From NCBI GenBank assembly GCA_033765145.1, contig JANRIH010000053.1:123581-187580 (forward strand): DNA of 64,000 nt, read 5' to 3'. This stretch comes from JAGVSR01 sp033765145 (GTDB lineage: Bacteria > Pseudomonadota > Alphaproteobacteria > Rhizobiales > Hyphomicrobiaceae). Position 1 is the first letter of the stretch. Every line of letters starts with the position of its first letter. This document shows, one piece after another, positions 1 to 8,848 of the stretch. The notes beneath the pieces are model-generated. The model did not search any database. It was not told the origin of the DNA and worked only from the letters and a program-made list of their open reading frames with translations. A program made the translations under genes and the position numbers.

Positions 1-578
1 GGCCCTTGCCGGCGCCGCCCGTGATCGTGCAGCACGCGCGCGACAAGTTCCTTGCCCGTCCCGCTCTCGCCATTGATCATGACCGTGAGGTCGGTCTGCG
101 TCAGTCGGGCGAGCGCCCGATAGATCTCCTGCATCGCCGGCGAGCGCCCGATGAGCGGCAGCTCTTCGCCCTCGCCCTGCTCGCTGGTCCGAAGCGGCTT
201 GCGACCGGGACCGGTCATGGCGCGCGAGACGACGGCCACAACTTCGGCGAGATCGAACGGCTTCGGCAGATACTCGTAAGCGCCTTTTTCGGCCGCCGTC
301 AGCGCCGTCATCAGCGTGTTCTGCGCGCTCATGACGATGATCGGCAGTTCGGGCCTGACCTTCTTGATGCGCGGAATGAGATCGAACGCGTTTTCGTCGG
401 GCATCACCACGTCGGTGATCACGACATCGCCCTCTCCCTGGCTGACCCAGCGCCAGAGCGTGGCCGCATTCCCCGTCGCGCGCGGGGCGTACCCGGCACG
501 CGCCAGCGCTTGGTTCAGAACCGTGCGGATCGCAGTATCATCATCGGCGATGAGGACGGTGCCACGGGCCATGTTCAT
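1..578 (-). CDS. ntrC: Nitrogen regulation response regulator NtrC, partial (C-terminus off the window)
   Basis: Sigma-54-dependent response regulator of the NtrB/NtrC pair that activates nitrogen-scavenging genes. About 192 N-terminal residues are visible. The receiver domain has the acidic patch ADDD near residues 11-14 and the likely phospho-acceptor D56 in VVITDVVMPD. After a linker the AAA+ domain begins, with Walker A GESGTGKE near residues 170-177. The rest, including the Fis-type helix-turn-helix, lies beyond base 1. The ATG directly abuts the ntrB stop codon, so the two are co-transcribed and probably translationally coupled in the order dusB-ntrB-ntrC. Family assignment is firm. Confidence 0.96.
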   Translation of the reverse strand, partial: MNMARGTVLIADDDTAIRTVLNQALARAGYAPRATGNAATLWRWVSQGEGDVVITDVVMPDENAFDLIPRIKKVRPELPIIVMSAQNTLMTALTAAEKGAYEYLPKPFDLAEVVAVVSRAMTGPGRKPLRTSEQGEGEELPLIGRSPAMQEIYRALARLTQTDLTVMINGESGTGKELVARVLHDHGRRRQG

Positions 579-1736
579 TTAGGCTCCTCGGTCTTCGGTG
601 ACTCGCTCTGGAGCCGCCATGGGCAGGAGGACTCGGAAGATCGTGCGGCGCGGCTCGCTGTCGTACTCGATGATGCCGCCGTGATCCCCGATGATCTTGG
701 CGACGAGCGCCAATCCGAGGCCGGTGCCGTTGGTTTTGGTGGTGACGAAAGGATCGAACAGGTTCGGTCTGAGATGCTCCGGCACGCCGTTGCCGTTGTC
801 TTCGACTTGAATCTGTAGGGGCAGGCTCACGCGCATCTTCGAACCCGGCACGGTCATGCGCACACCCGGCCGGAATGCGGTGGAAAGCGTAATCCGCGGC
901 TGCTCCCCGCTGTCGATGGCGGCTTCGGCGGCATTCTTCACGAGATTGAGGAACGCCTGGACGAGCTTGTCCCGGCTGCCCGGCACGAATGGTAGCGAGG
1001 GGTCGTACTCTTCTTCGAAGAGCACATTCGCAGCAAACCCGCTCTCCGCGAGCCGCCGCACATGATTGAGCACGTCATGGATATTGACCGGCTCCTTGGG
1101 CAACGGCCGTTCGTCGCCGAAGACTTCCATCCGGTCGACGAGATTGCGAATGCGGTCCGTCTCCGAGCAGATGAGCTGCGTCAGCGCCCGGTCCTCGTCT
1201 CCCAGTCCAGGCTCGAGAAGTTGCGCCGCACCCCGGATGCCGGACAATGGGTTCTTGATCTCGTGCGCGAGAACCGCCGCCATGCCCGACACAGACCGTG
1301 CCGCAGCGCGATGAGTGAACTGCCGCTCGATCATCTGCGCCATGGTGCGCGACTGAAGCATCAGAATGACGCGACCCGGCTCTTCAGGAAGCGGGCCGGC
1401 GTGCACGTCGACGAGCTTCGGCGTGATGAACTTGTGCGAATGGACTTCGAGCCCGTACTCGTTGACCGTCGCGTTTCGCGCACGGATCTGGTCGAGGAGC
1501 GACAAGAGCGGGCACCCGAACGCCAGGAGGTCGTCGAGCCGCGTCCGCCGCATGACCGGCAAGCCGGTCGAGAAGAAGGCTTCCGCCGCCGCATTGGCGA
1601 AAACGACGCGATTGTCGGCCTCGAGAACGAGGATCGGATGGGGCAGCGCCGACAGCAGCTGATCCAGATCGACGGGAGCGGGGGATGATCGTCCGACGCT
1701 CGGTGTCGCAGCTCTCACGGGTTGTCTGGTGCTCAT
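579..1736 (-). CDS. ntrB: Nitrogen regulation sensor histidine kinase NtrB
   Basis: Two-component kinase that phosphorylates or dephosphorylates NtrC according to nitrogen status. It is 385 residues, cytoplasmic, with no membrane segments. An N-terminal PAS domain starts around LSALPHPILVLEADNRVVF. The H-box is VLAHEIKNPLSGIRGA, with the phospho-accepting His in HEIKNP. The ATP-binding part shows the N-box NLVKNAAEA, the G1 box DNGNG and the G2 box GTGLGLALV. The frame stays open another 122 codons upstream, but that stretch is antisense-like reading of dusB. The ATG at 1736 overlaps the dusB stop as ATGA, which fixes the start. Confidence 0.95.
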   Translation of the reverse strand: MSTRQPVRAATPSVGRSSPAPVDLDQLLSALPHPILVLEADNRVVFANAAAEAFFSTGLPVMRRTRLDDLLAFGCPLLSLLDQIRARNATVNEYGLEVHSHKFITPKLVDVHAGPLPEEPGRVILMLQSRTMAQMIERQFTHRAAARSVSGMAAVLAHEIKNPLSGIRGAAQLLEPGLGDEDRALTQLICSETDRIRNLVDRMEVFGDERPLPKEPVNIHDVLNHVRRLAESGFAANVLFEEEYDPSLPFVPGSRDKLVQAFLNLVKNAAEAAIDSGEQPRITLSTAFRPGVRMTVPGSKMRVSLPLQIQVEDNGNGVPEHLRPNLFDPFVTTKTNGTGLGLALVAKIIGDHGGIIEYDSEPRRTIFRVLLPMAAPERVTEDRGA

Positions 1737-2752
1737 GCGGCAGCCTCCAGATCGGCGGCGTAGAACGCGGAAAGACCGTCGAGAACGCGCGCCGCGTCGT
1801 CCTCCGTGCAAAGCCGCGCGCGCCAGGCCTTGACGATAGCCGTCGGCGCTCCGCTGGCTTCGAGATACCAGCCGATATGCTTCCTCGCGTTTCTGAGGCC
1901 GAGGAAGCGACCGTAGTAGGAGAGCATTGCCTCGACGTGGCCGACGGCGATCCGGCCTTGCTCGCTGAGCGGAGGCACACTGCCATCGCGTCCGGTCTCG
2001 AGCGCCTCGGCGATGCGGGCGAGTTGCCACGGCGCGCCATAAGCTCCGCGACCGACCATCACCCCATCGGCGCCCGAGAGTTCGAGCGCACGCCGCGCGC
2101 AAGCCGGCGTACGAATATCACCATTCACGATGACCGGGATCGAGACCGCGGCCTTGACAGCGCGCACGGCACTCCAGTCTGCCGCGCCCTTGAAGAACTG
2201 GCAGCGCGTCCGCCCATGGACCGTGAGCAGGCGGATGCCCGCACCTTCCGCGCGCCGCGCGATCTCCGGCGCATTCCGCGACCGGTCATCCCAGCCGAGC
2301 CGCATCTTGAGCGTCACCGGGACAGTCACGGCGTCCGTCACGGACTCGATGATGGCGAGTGCCTGATCGGCGTCGCGCATGAGCGCACTGCCGGATGCCT
2401 TGCCCGTCACCTCGCGCGCGGGACACCCCATGTTGATATCGATGATGTCAGCGCCAAGCGCCTCGGCGCGGCGCGCGGCCTCACCCATGAACCGCGGGTC
2501 CGCCCCGACGAGTTGTATGACGTGCGGACGAAGATCCGCACCTTCGGCCCGGCGCAGGACATCCTTCCGTTCGGCCACAAACTCCGCGCTCGCGACCATT
2601 TCGGAAACGACGAGACCCGCACCGAGACCGTGGCACAACTGGCGGAACGGCAAATCCGAGACCCCGGTCATCGGCGCGAGGAACACCCGGTTCCGCGGCA
2701 CGATGGATCCGATCGCCAGAGGCGGCAGCAATGTTGAGGACGTCGATTGCAT
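1733..2752 (-). CDS. dusB: tRNA-dihydrouridine synthase DusB (NifR3)
   Basis: FMN-dependent reductase that converts specific tRNA uridines to dihydrouridine. The 339-residue protein opens its TIM barrel with NRVFLAPMTGVSD and carries the family motif NMGCPAREVTGKASGSALM, in which the Cys is the catalytic residue. VHGRTR and VIVNGDI follow as expected. The ATG at 2752 is preferred; a GTG two codons upstream is also in frame. It is first gene of the dusB-ntrB-ntrC operon, the classical nifR3-ntrBC order of alphaproteobacteria. Confidence 0.95.
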   Translation of the reverse strand: MQSTSSTLLPPLAIGSIVPRNRVFLAPMTGVSDLPFRQLCHGLGAGLVVSEMVASAEFVAERKDVLRRAEGADLRPHVIQLVGADPRFMGEAARRAEALGADIIDINMGCPAREVTGKASGSALMRDADQALAIIESVTDAVTVPVTLKMRLGWDDRSRNAPEIARRAEGAGIRLLTVHGRTRCQFFKGAADWSAVRAVKAAVSIPVIVNGDIRTPACARRALELSGADGVMVGRGAYGAPWQLARIAEALETGRDGSVPPLSEQGRIAVGHVEAMLSYYGRFLGLRNARKHIGWYLEASGAPTAIVKAWRARLCTEDDAARVLDGLSAFYAADLEAAA

Positions 2753-2913
2753 TTGCACAAATTTGAGGCGACTACATCGAGTGCACTACGATTGTGCAGA
2801 ATAGGCGTCGCTTTGCTATTCCGCAAGTCCGGATGCGACCGCCAATTGCGGCTAAACGTACGGGCCGCTAAGGGAAGATATTCTCTTTTGCTCCGCCAGC
2901 CCGGGGGCCCTGC

Positions 2914-4092
2914 CTGAAAACCACTGCTCTGATCGTCGCCGCAGGACGAGGCACCCGCGCCGCCGCCGGGCTCTCAGTGCCCAAACAATATGCCCAAGCG
3001 GGTGGCATAGCCATCATGGGGTGGAGCCTCCGCACGTTCGAGGCGCACCCGGAGATTGCACGCATTCAGGTTGTCATCCAGCCCGATGATCGCCCCCTTT
3101 ACGATAGGTCGACAGCCGGGACCTCGCGAAAACTCCGTGCGCCCGTCTCAGGTGGCGCCACGCGTCAGGCTTCGGTATTGGCCGGGCTCGAAGCCCTCTC
3201 GGACGAGAACCCCGACGCCGTCCTGATCCACGATGCCGCTCGCCCCTTCGTCGGAAGCTCGATCATCACACGTGTCCTGGCCGCTCTTGCCACCCACTCT
3301 GGAGCCATCGCGGCCGTGCCCCTCGCGGACACGCTGAAGCGCGCAACGCCGACGGGAACCATTGGCGCAACCCTCGACCGCAAGGGACTTTGGCGCGCAC
3401 AGACCCCGCAAGCGTTCAAATTTGCCGACATTCTCGGCGCACACCGCAACGCCGCCCGACACGGACGATCGGATTTCACGGACGACGCGGCCGTCGCCGA
3501 ATGGGCTGGCCTGTCGGTCGCCCTCATCGAGGATACCGCGGACAACAGTAAGGTAACGACCGCCGACGATCTCCGCGAGGCCGACATCCGCCTGGGAGGA
3601 ATAATGGAACCCCGCACCGGAACCGGATTTGACGTCCACCGATTCACAGACGGCGCGAGCGTGTGGCTCTGCGGCGTCGAGATCCCGCATACCCATCGCC
3701 TCGAAGGTCATTCGGATGCCGATGTCGGCCTCCACGCCCTGACCGATGCCCTCCTGGGCGCCATCGGCGACGGAGACATCGGGCAGCACTTTCCGCCATC
3801 CGATCCCCAATGGCGTGGTGCGCCGTCCCGGCTGTTCCTCGAGGACGCAGCCCGTCGCGTGCGGATGCGGGGGGGACGCATCGCGAACGTCGACGTGACA
3901 CTTTTGTGTGAGGCTCCCCGCATTGGCCCCCATAGGCCCCAGATGCAATCCGTGATCGCGGAGATCCTCGGTCTCGGACCCGACCGCGTCGGGATCAAGG
4001 CGACGACCACGGAAGGCCTTGGATTTACAGGACGAAGGGAAGGAATTGCGGCCATGGCATCCGCCTTGGTCATGTTACCGGCCTCGAACTGA
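2914..4092 (+). CDS. ispDF: Bifunctional IspD/IspF (MEP cytidylyltransferase / MECDP synthase)
   Basis: Fused enzyme for steps 3 and 5 of the MEP isoprenoid pathway. The IspD half carries LIVAAGRGTR (CTP binding) near its N-terminus, then VPKQY and IHDAARPFV. The IspF half starts around MEPRTGTGFDVHRF, with the metal-binding DVH, then GHSDADVGLHALTDALLGA and KATTTEGLGFTGR. The first ATG/GTG in frame, a GTG at 2977, would remove the AAGRGTR motif. The only in-frame codon giving a normal N-terminus is a CTG at 2914; a stop at 2869-2871 limits anything further upstream. The start is therefore unusual or the sequence there is imperfect. Divergent from dusB. Confidence 0.93.
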   Translation: MKTTALIVAAGRGTRAAAGLSVPKQYAQAGGIAIMGWSLRTFEAHPEIARIQVVIQPDDRPLYDRSTAGTSRKLRAPVSGGATRQASVLAGLEALSDENPDAVLIHDAARPFVGSSIITRVLAALATHSGAIAAVPLADTLKRATPTGTIGATLDRKGLWRAQTPQAFKFADILGAHRNAARHGRSDFTDDAAVAEWAGLSVALIEDTADNSKVTTADDLREADIRLGGIMEPRTGTGFDVHRFTDGASVWLCGVEIPHTHRLEGHSDADVGLHALTDALLGAIGDGDIGQHFPPSDPQWRGAPSRLFLEDAARRVRMRGGRIANVDVTLLCEAPRIGPHRPQMQSVIAEILGLGPDRVGIKATTTEGLGFTGRREGIAAMASALVMLPASN

Positions 4093-4209
4093 CACAGTGT
4101 TCAGAAAAGGACCCGCGTCGATCCGCTTCACATTGACCCCCTTACCAGAATCACGTCTTCTCCGTAGAAGCGGTTGTATGACCAAAAGACCTTCTTAGAG
4201 GCCGAAGCC

Positions 4210-4698
4210 ATGAACGTCATGCCTACGAACCTGGCCCGCGTTGCGGCGGGTGATACCGACATGTCCAGCATCGCCGAAGCGACATCGGCGGCCTGCCTCG
4301 CGACGCGCGTGCGGCAGCTGTCCCGCATCGTCACGCGCGTCTACGACGACGCCATGCGCCCGCTCGGAATTACGGCCAGCCAGTATACGCTGCTCGCTCA
4401 GCTTGCATCGCGCGACGGCATCACGGCCGTCGAGATCGGCCATGAACTCGACATCGAAAAATCGACGCTCTCCCGCAACCTGAAGCGCCTCTTGGCCCTC
4501 GGGCTTATCATCATGGACCCTCCCGCCGGCCGCCGCGGGCGTGGACTGCATTTGACCTCCAAGGGTCAGGCCATGCTCCGGGACGCCTTTCCAATCTGGC
4601 AGGGCGCTCAGGCCCACGCCACGACCGTCATGGGAACTGACAGCCGCTCCACGCTCGACTCTCTTCTCAAGCAAGCCGAGAAACTCGTGGCCGCCTGA
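4210..4698 (+). CDS. MarR-family transcriptional regulator
   Basis: A 162-residue winged-helix regulator. The core reads LGITASQYTLLAQLA, VEIGHELDIEKSTLSRNLKR and a wing with RRGRGLHLTSKG, the arrangement of MarR/DUF24-like proteins. The ATG at 4210 follows an AGAGG-like ribosome site; a TTG twelve codons upstream is also open. It stands alone between ispDF and a strong terminator, so neither ligand nor target is suggested by context. Confidence 0.85.
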   Translation: MNVMPTNLARVAAGDTDMSSIAEATSAACLATRVRQLSRIVTRVYDDAMRPLGITASQYTLLAQLASRDGITAVEIGHELDIEKSTLSRNLKRLLALGLIIMDPPAGRRGRGLHLTSKGQAMLRDAFPIWQGAQAHATTVMGTDSRSTLDSLLKQAEKLVAA

Positions 4699-4723
4699 GA
4701 CCAACGGCGCGTAACGACATGCT

Positions 4724-4757
4724 CGGCCAGCCTGCCCACCGCAGGCTGGCCGTTTTC
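4724..4757 (+). terminator. Rho-independent terminator after the MarR gene
   Basis: A perfect 12 bp stem (4724-4735 with 4741-4752, arms CGGCCAGCCTGC and GCAGGCTGGCCG) around a 5-base loop is followed by TTTT. It separates the MarR gene from cinA. Confidence 0.88.
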
Positions 4758-4780
4758 ACTTCGACCGGGACGAAAGCCGG

Positions 4781-5305
4781 ATGAACCGCGCGCCCTACCG
4801 CGAGGCCTCGATCTTTCCCGCTGAAATGCTGACTGCGGCGGCAAGCCTGGTCGCACACTGCTCAGCCGCCGATATCCGGGTCACGACGGCCGAAAGTTGC
4901 ACAGGCGGCCTCCTTGCCGCCCTTTTGACGGAAATACCAGGCTCGTCGGCCGTTCTGGACCGCACCTTCGTGACCTATTCAAACGACGCCAAGATCGACA
5001 TGCTCGGCGTATCCCCCGACCTGCTCGAGACCCATGGAGCCGTCAGTCGCGAGATCGCCGAGGCCATGGCGATTGGCGCGCTTTCCCATAGTGAAACTGA
5101 CGTCGCCGTCGCGATCACCGGCATCGCCGGACCGGGTGGCGCCACACCGATCAAACCCGTCGGTCTCGTCTGGTTCGCGGTGGCCCAGCGCGGCGTTGCA
5201 CCCGTATCATCCTTCGAGGAATTCGGCGATCTTGGACGCTCGGGTATCCGGATGGCCGCGACGGCCAAAGCTTTGGCGCTGCTGTCCGATGCCGCTGGGC
5301 TTTGA
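4781..5305 (+). CDS. CinA C-terminal domain protein (nicotinamide-nucleotide amidohydrolase PncC type)
   Basis: A stand-alone CinA C-terminal domain of 174 residues. Members of this family deamidate NMN to nicotinate mononucleotide in pyridine nucleotide recycling. The signature TAESCTGGLLAA is near residues 35-46, followed by FVTYSN, HGAVSREIAEAMA and AITGIAGPGG. The N-terminal molybdopterin-like domain of full-length CinA is absent, which is usual for PncC. It starts 23 bases after the preceding terminator. Confidence 0.9.
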   Translation: MNRAPYREASIFPAEMLTAAASLVAHCSAADIRVTTAESCTGGLLAALLTEIPGSSAVLDRTFVTYSNDAKIDMLGVSPDLLETHGAVSREIAEAMAIGALSHSETDVAVAITGIAGPGGATPIKPVGLVWFAVAQRGVAPVSSFEEFGDLGRSGIRMAATAKALALLSDAAGL

Positions 5306-5341
5306 CGCCGACACCTAACGGACGAAATGAAGGTACCGCCG

Positions 5342-6139
5342 ATGAAGGCCACGATAACATTCCTCGGTACGCTTATCGCCCTCGTGGCCGGGACAAACAG
5401 CGCATACGCTGCCGATGTGACCGCGCGCGACATCGCCGCCGTGCTCCATCGCGCGGACGGCACGACACCGCTCGACCTGTCCGGGCGCGATCTCGAAGGC
5501 CTGGACCTCTCCGGCATCGATTTCAAGAAGACGCGGCTCGAGGGCGCGAAGATGTTCGGCGTCAACCTGTCGAATTCAAATCTGGCCGGTGCCGACCTCT
5601 CGGAAGCGAAGCTCGACCGCGTCAATATCATCGGCGCCCGGTTCGACGGCGCGGATCTCTCGAAAATTTCCATGCTGCGCCCCGCGACCACAGAGACGCG
5701 CGGGGCCGCAACCGGCATCGGCGCTCCGAGCTTCGTCGCGGCAAATCTCTCGGGCGCCAAGCTCTTCGGCCAGCTCTCACGAGTTGATTTCTCGAACGCG
5801 AATTTCGAAGGCGCGTCGCTCGCCCCGTTCAGCCGGACGGGCTTCATCGAGGATCTGTTCAGGACCGAAATGGAAGGAGCCAAACTCGATGGCGCGAACT
5901 TCCGCGCCGCCGATCTCACCTACGTTTCGTTCCGCTACGCGAGCCTCCGCGGGGCCGATCTGCGCAACGCGAAGCTCCTCCATGCCGATCTCTCCCGGGT
6001 CGATCTGACGGACGCCGACCTCACCGGCGCCGACGTATCCGAGGCGGACTTCGACGGCGCCATCCTCTCGGGCGCGAAGGGTCTCGATGAACTTGCGAAC
6101 CGCTCGTCCGCGCGCAACCTCGCCCCGAGAACGAACTGA
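5342..6139 (+). CDS. Exported pentapeptide-repeat protein
   Basis: The protein has a signal peptide (MKATITFLGTLIALVAG, predicted cleavage after NSAYA) followed by two blocks of A(D/N)LxX pentapeptides, for example LDLSGRDLEGLDLSG, ANLSGAKLFG and LRGADLRNAKLLHADLSRVD. These form a right-handed quadrilateral beta-helix. The two blocks are separated by a Ser/Thr-rich segment. The ATG at 5342 is preferred to one five codons upstream because it begins the signal peptide. No enzyme motif is visible, so the function is unknown. It is convergent with ratA with only 9 bases between them. Confidence 0.85.
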   Translation: MKATITFLGTLIALVAGTNSAYAADVTARDIAAVLHRADGTTPLDLSGRDLEGLDLSGIDFKKTRLEGAKMFGVNLSNSNLAGADLSEAKLDRVNIIGARFDGADLSKISMLRPATTETRGAATGIGAPSFVAANLSGAKLFGQLSRVDFSNANFEGASLAPFSRTGFIEDLFRTEMEGAKLDGANFRAADLTYVSFRYASLRGADLRNAKLLHADLSRVDLTDADLTGADVSEADFDGAILSGAKGLDELANRSSARNLAPRTN

Positions 6140-6148
6140 CACTCGGAT

Positions 6149-6616
6149 TCACGCCGGAAGCACGCCCGGCCGCGCCCCATAGATCGCACGCGCTCGCTCC
6201 TCGAAAGCCTCCGCAAAACGTCGGAAGGCCTTGTCGAAGACGGCTCCCATGATGAGACCGAGCGGGATCGATCGGAACTCGTAGTCGATTTCGAAGCCGA
6301 CGTCCGAGCCGCCCGCAACGTCGCGGAATGTCCAGCGGTTCTCGAGCCGGCGGAATGGCCCATCGACGTGCTGGACGACAATCAGGTTTTCCGATTTCGA
6401 AAGCCGCACGCGCGTCGTGAAGCGCTCGCGGATCGCCTTGTAGCCGATCCCCATCGTTGCAACGATCTCTCCGTCGTCAGTCGTACCCGACCGACTCGTC
6501 ACCGTGAGACTTTCGCAGAGGGGAACGAACTCCGGATATCGTTCGACGTCCGCGACGAGAACGAACATTTCCGCCGCCGTGAACGGCACGCGGCGCGTGG
6601 TGCGAAAGCTCGGCAA
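6149..6616 (-). CDS. RatA/Coq10-type START-fold protein (type II toxin-antitoxin RatA family)
   Basis: A 155-residue SRPBCC-fold protein. FVLVADVERYPEFVPLCESLTV is the N-terminal signature shared by bacterial RatA/YfjG and mitochondrial Coq10, which bind ubiquinone or hydrophobic ligands. In alphaproteobacteria this gene usually follows lipA, which is not adjacent here. The only suitable start I find is a TTG at 6616, about eight bases after an AGGA ribosome site. A ubiquinone-related role is more plausible than a toxin role, but this is inference. Confidence 0.88.
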   Translation of the reverse strand: MPSFRTTRRVPFTAAEMFVLVADVERYPEFVPLCESLTVTSRSGTTDDGEIVATMGIGYKAIRERFTTRVRLSKSENLIVVQHVDGPFRRLENRWTFRDVAGGSDVGFEIDYEFRSIPLGLIMGAVFDKAFRRFAEAFEERARAIYGARPGVLPA

Positions 6617-6690
6617 CCGGACGTTCCTCGCAAAGACGATGATGTTCGCCGACCGCCGGACCTGAAATTTGGCCTATCGCCGGCGACCGC

Positions 6691-7080
6691 TTACCGCGCC
6701 TCGGAAATCGAGATTTCCTCGCCCGCATAGACCGAGCGCAGTTGCCCGACGTCGTCGATCGCCATTGCCCAGATGTTGCAGCGGCCCGACAATCGAAGTT
6801 CGCCATTGCGCGACAGGGGCGTCGGCCCGAATGCGATCGCAATGGCGTCCCCATCCGGCCAGTAAACGATTTCACCCGCCGTCACCACATCTCGCGCACC
6901 GGGTTCGGCTTCGGCGTGAACCGGCGCGTTGAAGTAGACTTCAGGACCCCACGTGCGCGCTGCGGCCCGGATCGGCAAAGCACGCCAGATCTGATCCGCT
7001 GTCGGCGTGTCGAGCAGCCGCGCGCGGATCGCGACCGTACCAGCCTCGATCAGAACTTCTCGCAAGCGCCGCCCCCGCAC
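6691..7080 (-). CDS. Cyclophilin-like fold protein (DUF369 type)
   Basis: A 129-residue protein. The pattern IRARLLDTPTADQIWRALPI, YFNAP, GEIVYWPDGDAIAIAFGPTP and GRCNIWA fits the small cyclophilin-like beta-barrel family (PF04126/DUF369). The start is taken as a GTG at 7080; an internal GTG is possible. It precedes ratA on the same strand with a 74-base gap. Biochemical function is unknown. Confidence 0.75.
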   Translation of the reverse strand: MRGRRLREVLIEAGTVAIRARLLDTPTADQIWRALPIRAAARTWGPEVYFNAPVHAEAEPGARDVVTAGEIVYWPDGDAIAIAFGPTPLSRNGELRLSGRCNIWAMAIDDVGQLRSVYAGEEISISEAR

Positions 7081-7217
7081 AATTCATAAGTACGAGAGAT
7101 TGTCATTCAGGCGAACGGCGATCAAGGCCCCGCACATATGTGCAGGTGCGAACGTGTCATTCCCGCACGAAGGAAATCGCGGGCAGCATCGCGGTCTTGG
7201 AGGGTGCGGAAACCCGC

Positions 7218-8462
7218 TCAGCCTGGCGGCGGACCAAAAACGAGCACGGCGTTGAGGCCACCGAACGCGAACGAGTTCGACATAGCATACGTGACTTTCT
7301 TGTCGCGCCCGACGTTCGGCACGTAATCGAGATCGCACTCGGGATCGGGATCGTCGAGCCCGATCGTCGGCGGCACCCAGCTCTCTTGCATTGCCTTGAT
7401 GCACGCGACGGCCTCGATGCCGCCGCCCGCGCCGAGCGGATGGCCGTGCATCGACTTCGTGGATGAGATGGCAAGATTGTAGGCGTGCTTGCCGAACAGA
7501 TCCTTGATCGCGTTCGTCTCGTTCTTGTCGTTGATCGAGGTCGCGGTGCCGTGGGCGTTGAGGTAGTCGATCGACATGGGGGGGAGCTTCGCGTCCTGCA
7601 GTGCGAGACGCATGGCTTCACGCGGACCTTCGATATCCGGGTTGACCATGTCCTTGCTGTCCGACGTCATGCCATAACCGCAGAGCTCGGCTAGGATCTT
7701 CGCGCCGCGGCGCTTCGCGTGCTCGTATTCCTCGAGGACGAGAATGCCCGCGCCCTCGCCGAGCACAGTGCCGTTGCGCTTCTTGGAGAACGGGAAGCAG
7801 CCTTCGGGCGACAGCACGTGGAGCGCCTGCCAGGCCTTCATAGTGCCGTAGTTGATGACGGCCTCGGCCGCGCCGCAGATTGCGACGTCGACGAGATCGT
7901 TCTGGATGTAGTCGCGCGCGATGCCGATGGCGTGCGTCGCCGTCGAACAGGCCGAGCAGGTCGCGAACGTCGGTCCCTTGACGCCGAATTCGATGCCGAC
8001 GTGCGCGGACGCCGAAGAGCCGATGATCCTGAGCAGCGTCAGCGGATGCGTGGCGCGCTTATTGTGAATAAAGAGATCACGATACGCGACCTCGTAGGTC
8101 GTGAGACCACCTGCGCCAGAACCGATGATGCACGCCGATCTGTAGGGGTTTTCGACCGGCATGGAGAGGCCCGACATCTTCACCGCTTCATCCGCCGCCG
8201 CGGCCGCGAACCATGAGTAGCGGTCGGCGTGCAGAATGATCTTGTCGCGCGAGAAGTGCTTGAGGCGGGCCTTGTGATCGAAATCCTTGATCTGCGCGGC
8301 GATGAGGATCTTGAGGTCTTCGAGCGGGAAACCGCCGAGCGCGCTGACGCCGCTCTTGCCCTCCTTCATGCCGGCCCAGAACGTATCGACGGTGGTGCCG
8401 ATGGGCGTCACGACGCCGAGGCCGGTCACGACCACACGACGCGCACGATTGGGACCGGCCAT
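7218..8462 (-). CDS. Beta-ketoacyl-ACP synthase (KAS II type, very-long-chain lipid A branch)
   Basis: Condensing enzyme of fatty-acid elongation, 414 residues. The catalytic Cys lies in TCSACSTATHAIG, the first catalytic His in NAHGTATSINDKNE, the second in STKSMHGHPLGAGG, and the Gly-rich end is NSFAFGGLNA. It lies downstream of acpXL on the same strand (113 bases between), as in the rhizobial acpXL cluster that builds the C28 acyl chain of lipid A. The dehydratase, second synthase, dehydrogenase and LpxXL genes usual for that cluster are not here. Confidence 0.93.
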   Translation of the reverse strand: MAGPNRARRVVVTGLGVVTPIGTTVDTFWAGMKEGKSGVSALGGFPLEDLKILIAAQIKDFDHKARLKHFSRDKIILHADRYSWFAAAAADEAVKMSGLSMPVENPYRSACIIGSGAGGLTTYEVAYRDLFIHNKRATHPLTLLRIIGSSASAHVGIEFGVKGPTFATCSACSTATHAIGIARDYIQNDLVDVAICGAAEAVINYGTMKAWQALHVLSPEGCFPFSKKRNGTVLGEGAGILVLEEYEHAKRRGAKILAELCGYGMTSDSKDMVNPDIEGPREAMRLALQDAKLPPMSIDYLNAHGTATSINDKNETNAIKDLFGKHAYNLAISSTKSMHGHPLGAGGGIEAVACIKAMQESWVPPTIGLDDPDPECDLDYVPNVGRDKKVTYAMSNSFAFGGLNAVLVFGPPPG

Positions 8463-8575
8463 AAGCTCGCTCCTAGCTCCGGCCTCATGGGCCGGGATTT
8501 GTCAGAGAGGGGGACGGCCGCGGGTGTCCCGCCGATGGGACAGAGTGCATCCGTGGCCGATCATGGGAGGTAAAC

Positions 8576-8848
8576 TCAGGCCTTCGCGCCGGCCGCCTGA
8601 GGACCAGCCGCAATGAGAGACTTCACGCGATCGACGACCGATCCGACCGTCTTGAAGTCCTCGACGTCCTCGTTCGCGTTGTACGGGATCTCGATGCCGA
8701 AGCTGTCTTCGATGTCGAACACGATCATGGCGAGGTCGAGGGACTCGATCTTCAGATCCGTGAGTTGCGTCGACAGAGAAATGTCGTCGCGCGGCTCTTT
8801 CATGTGCTTCTTGAGGATCTCGATGATCTTGGTTGCCACTTCGTCCAT
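8576..8848 (-). CDS. acpXL: Acyl carrier protein AcpXL
   Basis: A 90-residue acyl carrier protein specialised for the very-long-chain acyl group of lipid A in rhizobia and relatives. The phosphopantetheine Ser is in KIESLDLAMIVFDIE. An acidic C-terminal helix and the Ala-rich tail fit the family. The ATG at 8848 is chosen over a GTG four codons upstream because GGAG lies six bases before it. It is first gene of a pair with the condensing enzyme and divergent from the acyl-CoA ligase gene. Confidence 0.92.
   Translation of the reverse strand: MDEVATKIIEILKKHMKEPRDDISLSTQLTDLKIESLDLAMIVFDIEDSFGIEIPYNANEDVEDFKTVGSVVDRVKSLIAAGPQAAGAKA

Noticed and set aside
6..818. 270-codon plus-strand opening across ntrC and ntrB
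   Set aside because: Arg/Asp/His-rich antisense shadow; the opposite strand encodes clear two-component proteins.
579..2102. Longer 507-codon version of ntrB
   Set aside because: The first 122 codons read antisense-shifted dusB sequence and are Arg-rich nonsense; dusB occupies that stretch and its ATGA overlap fixes the ntrB start.
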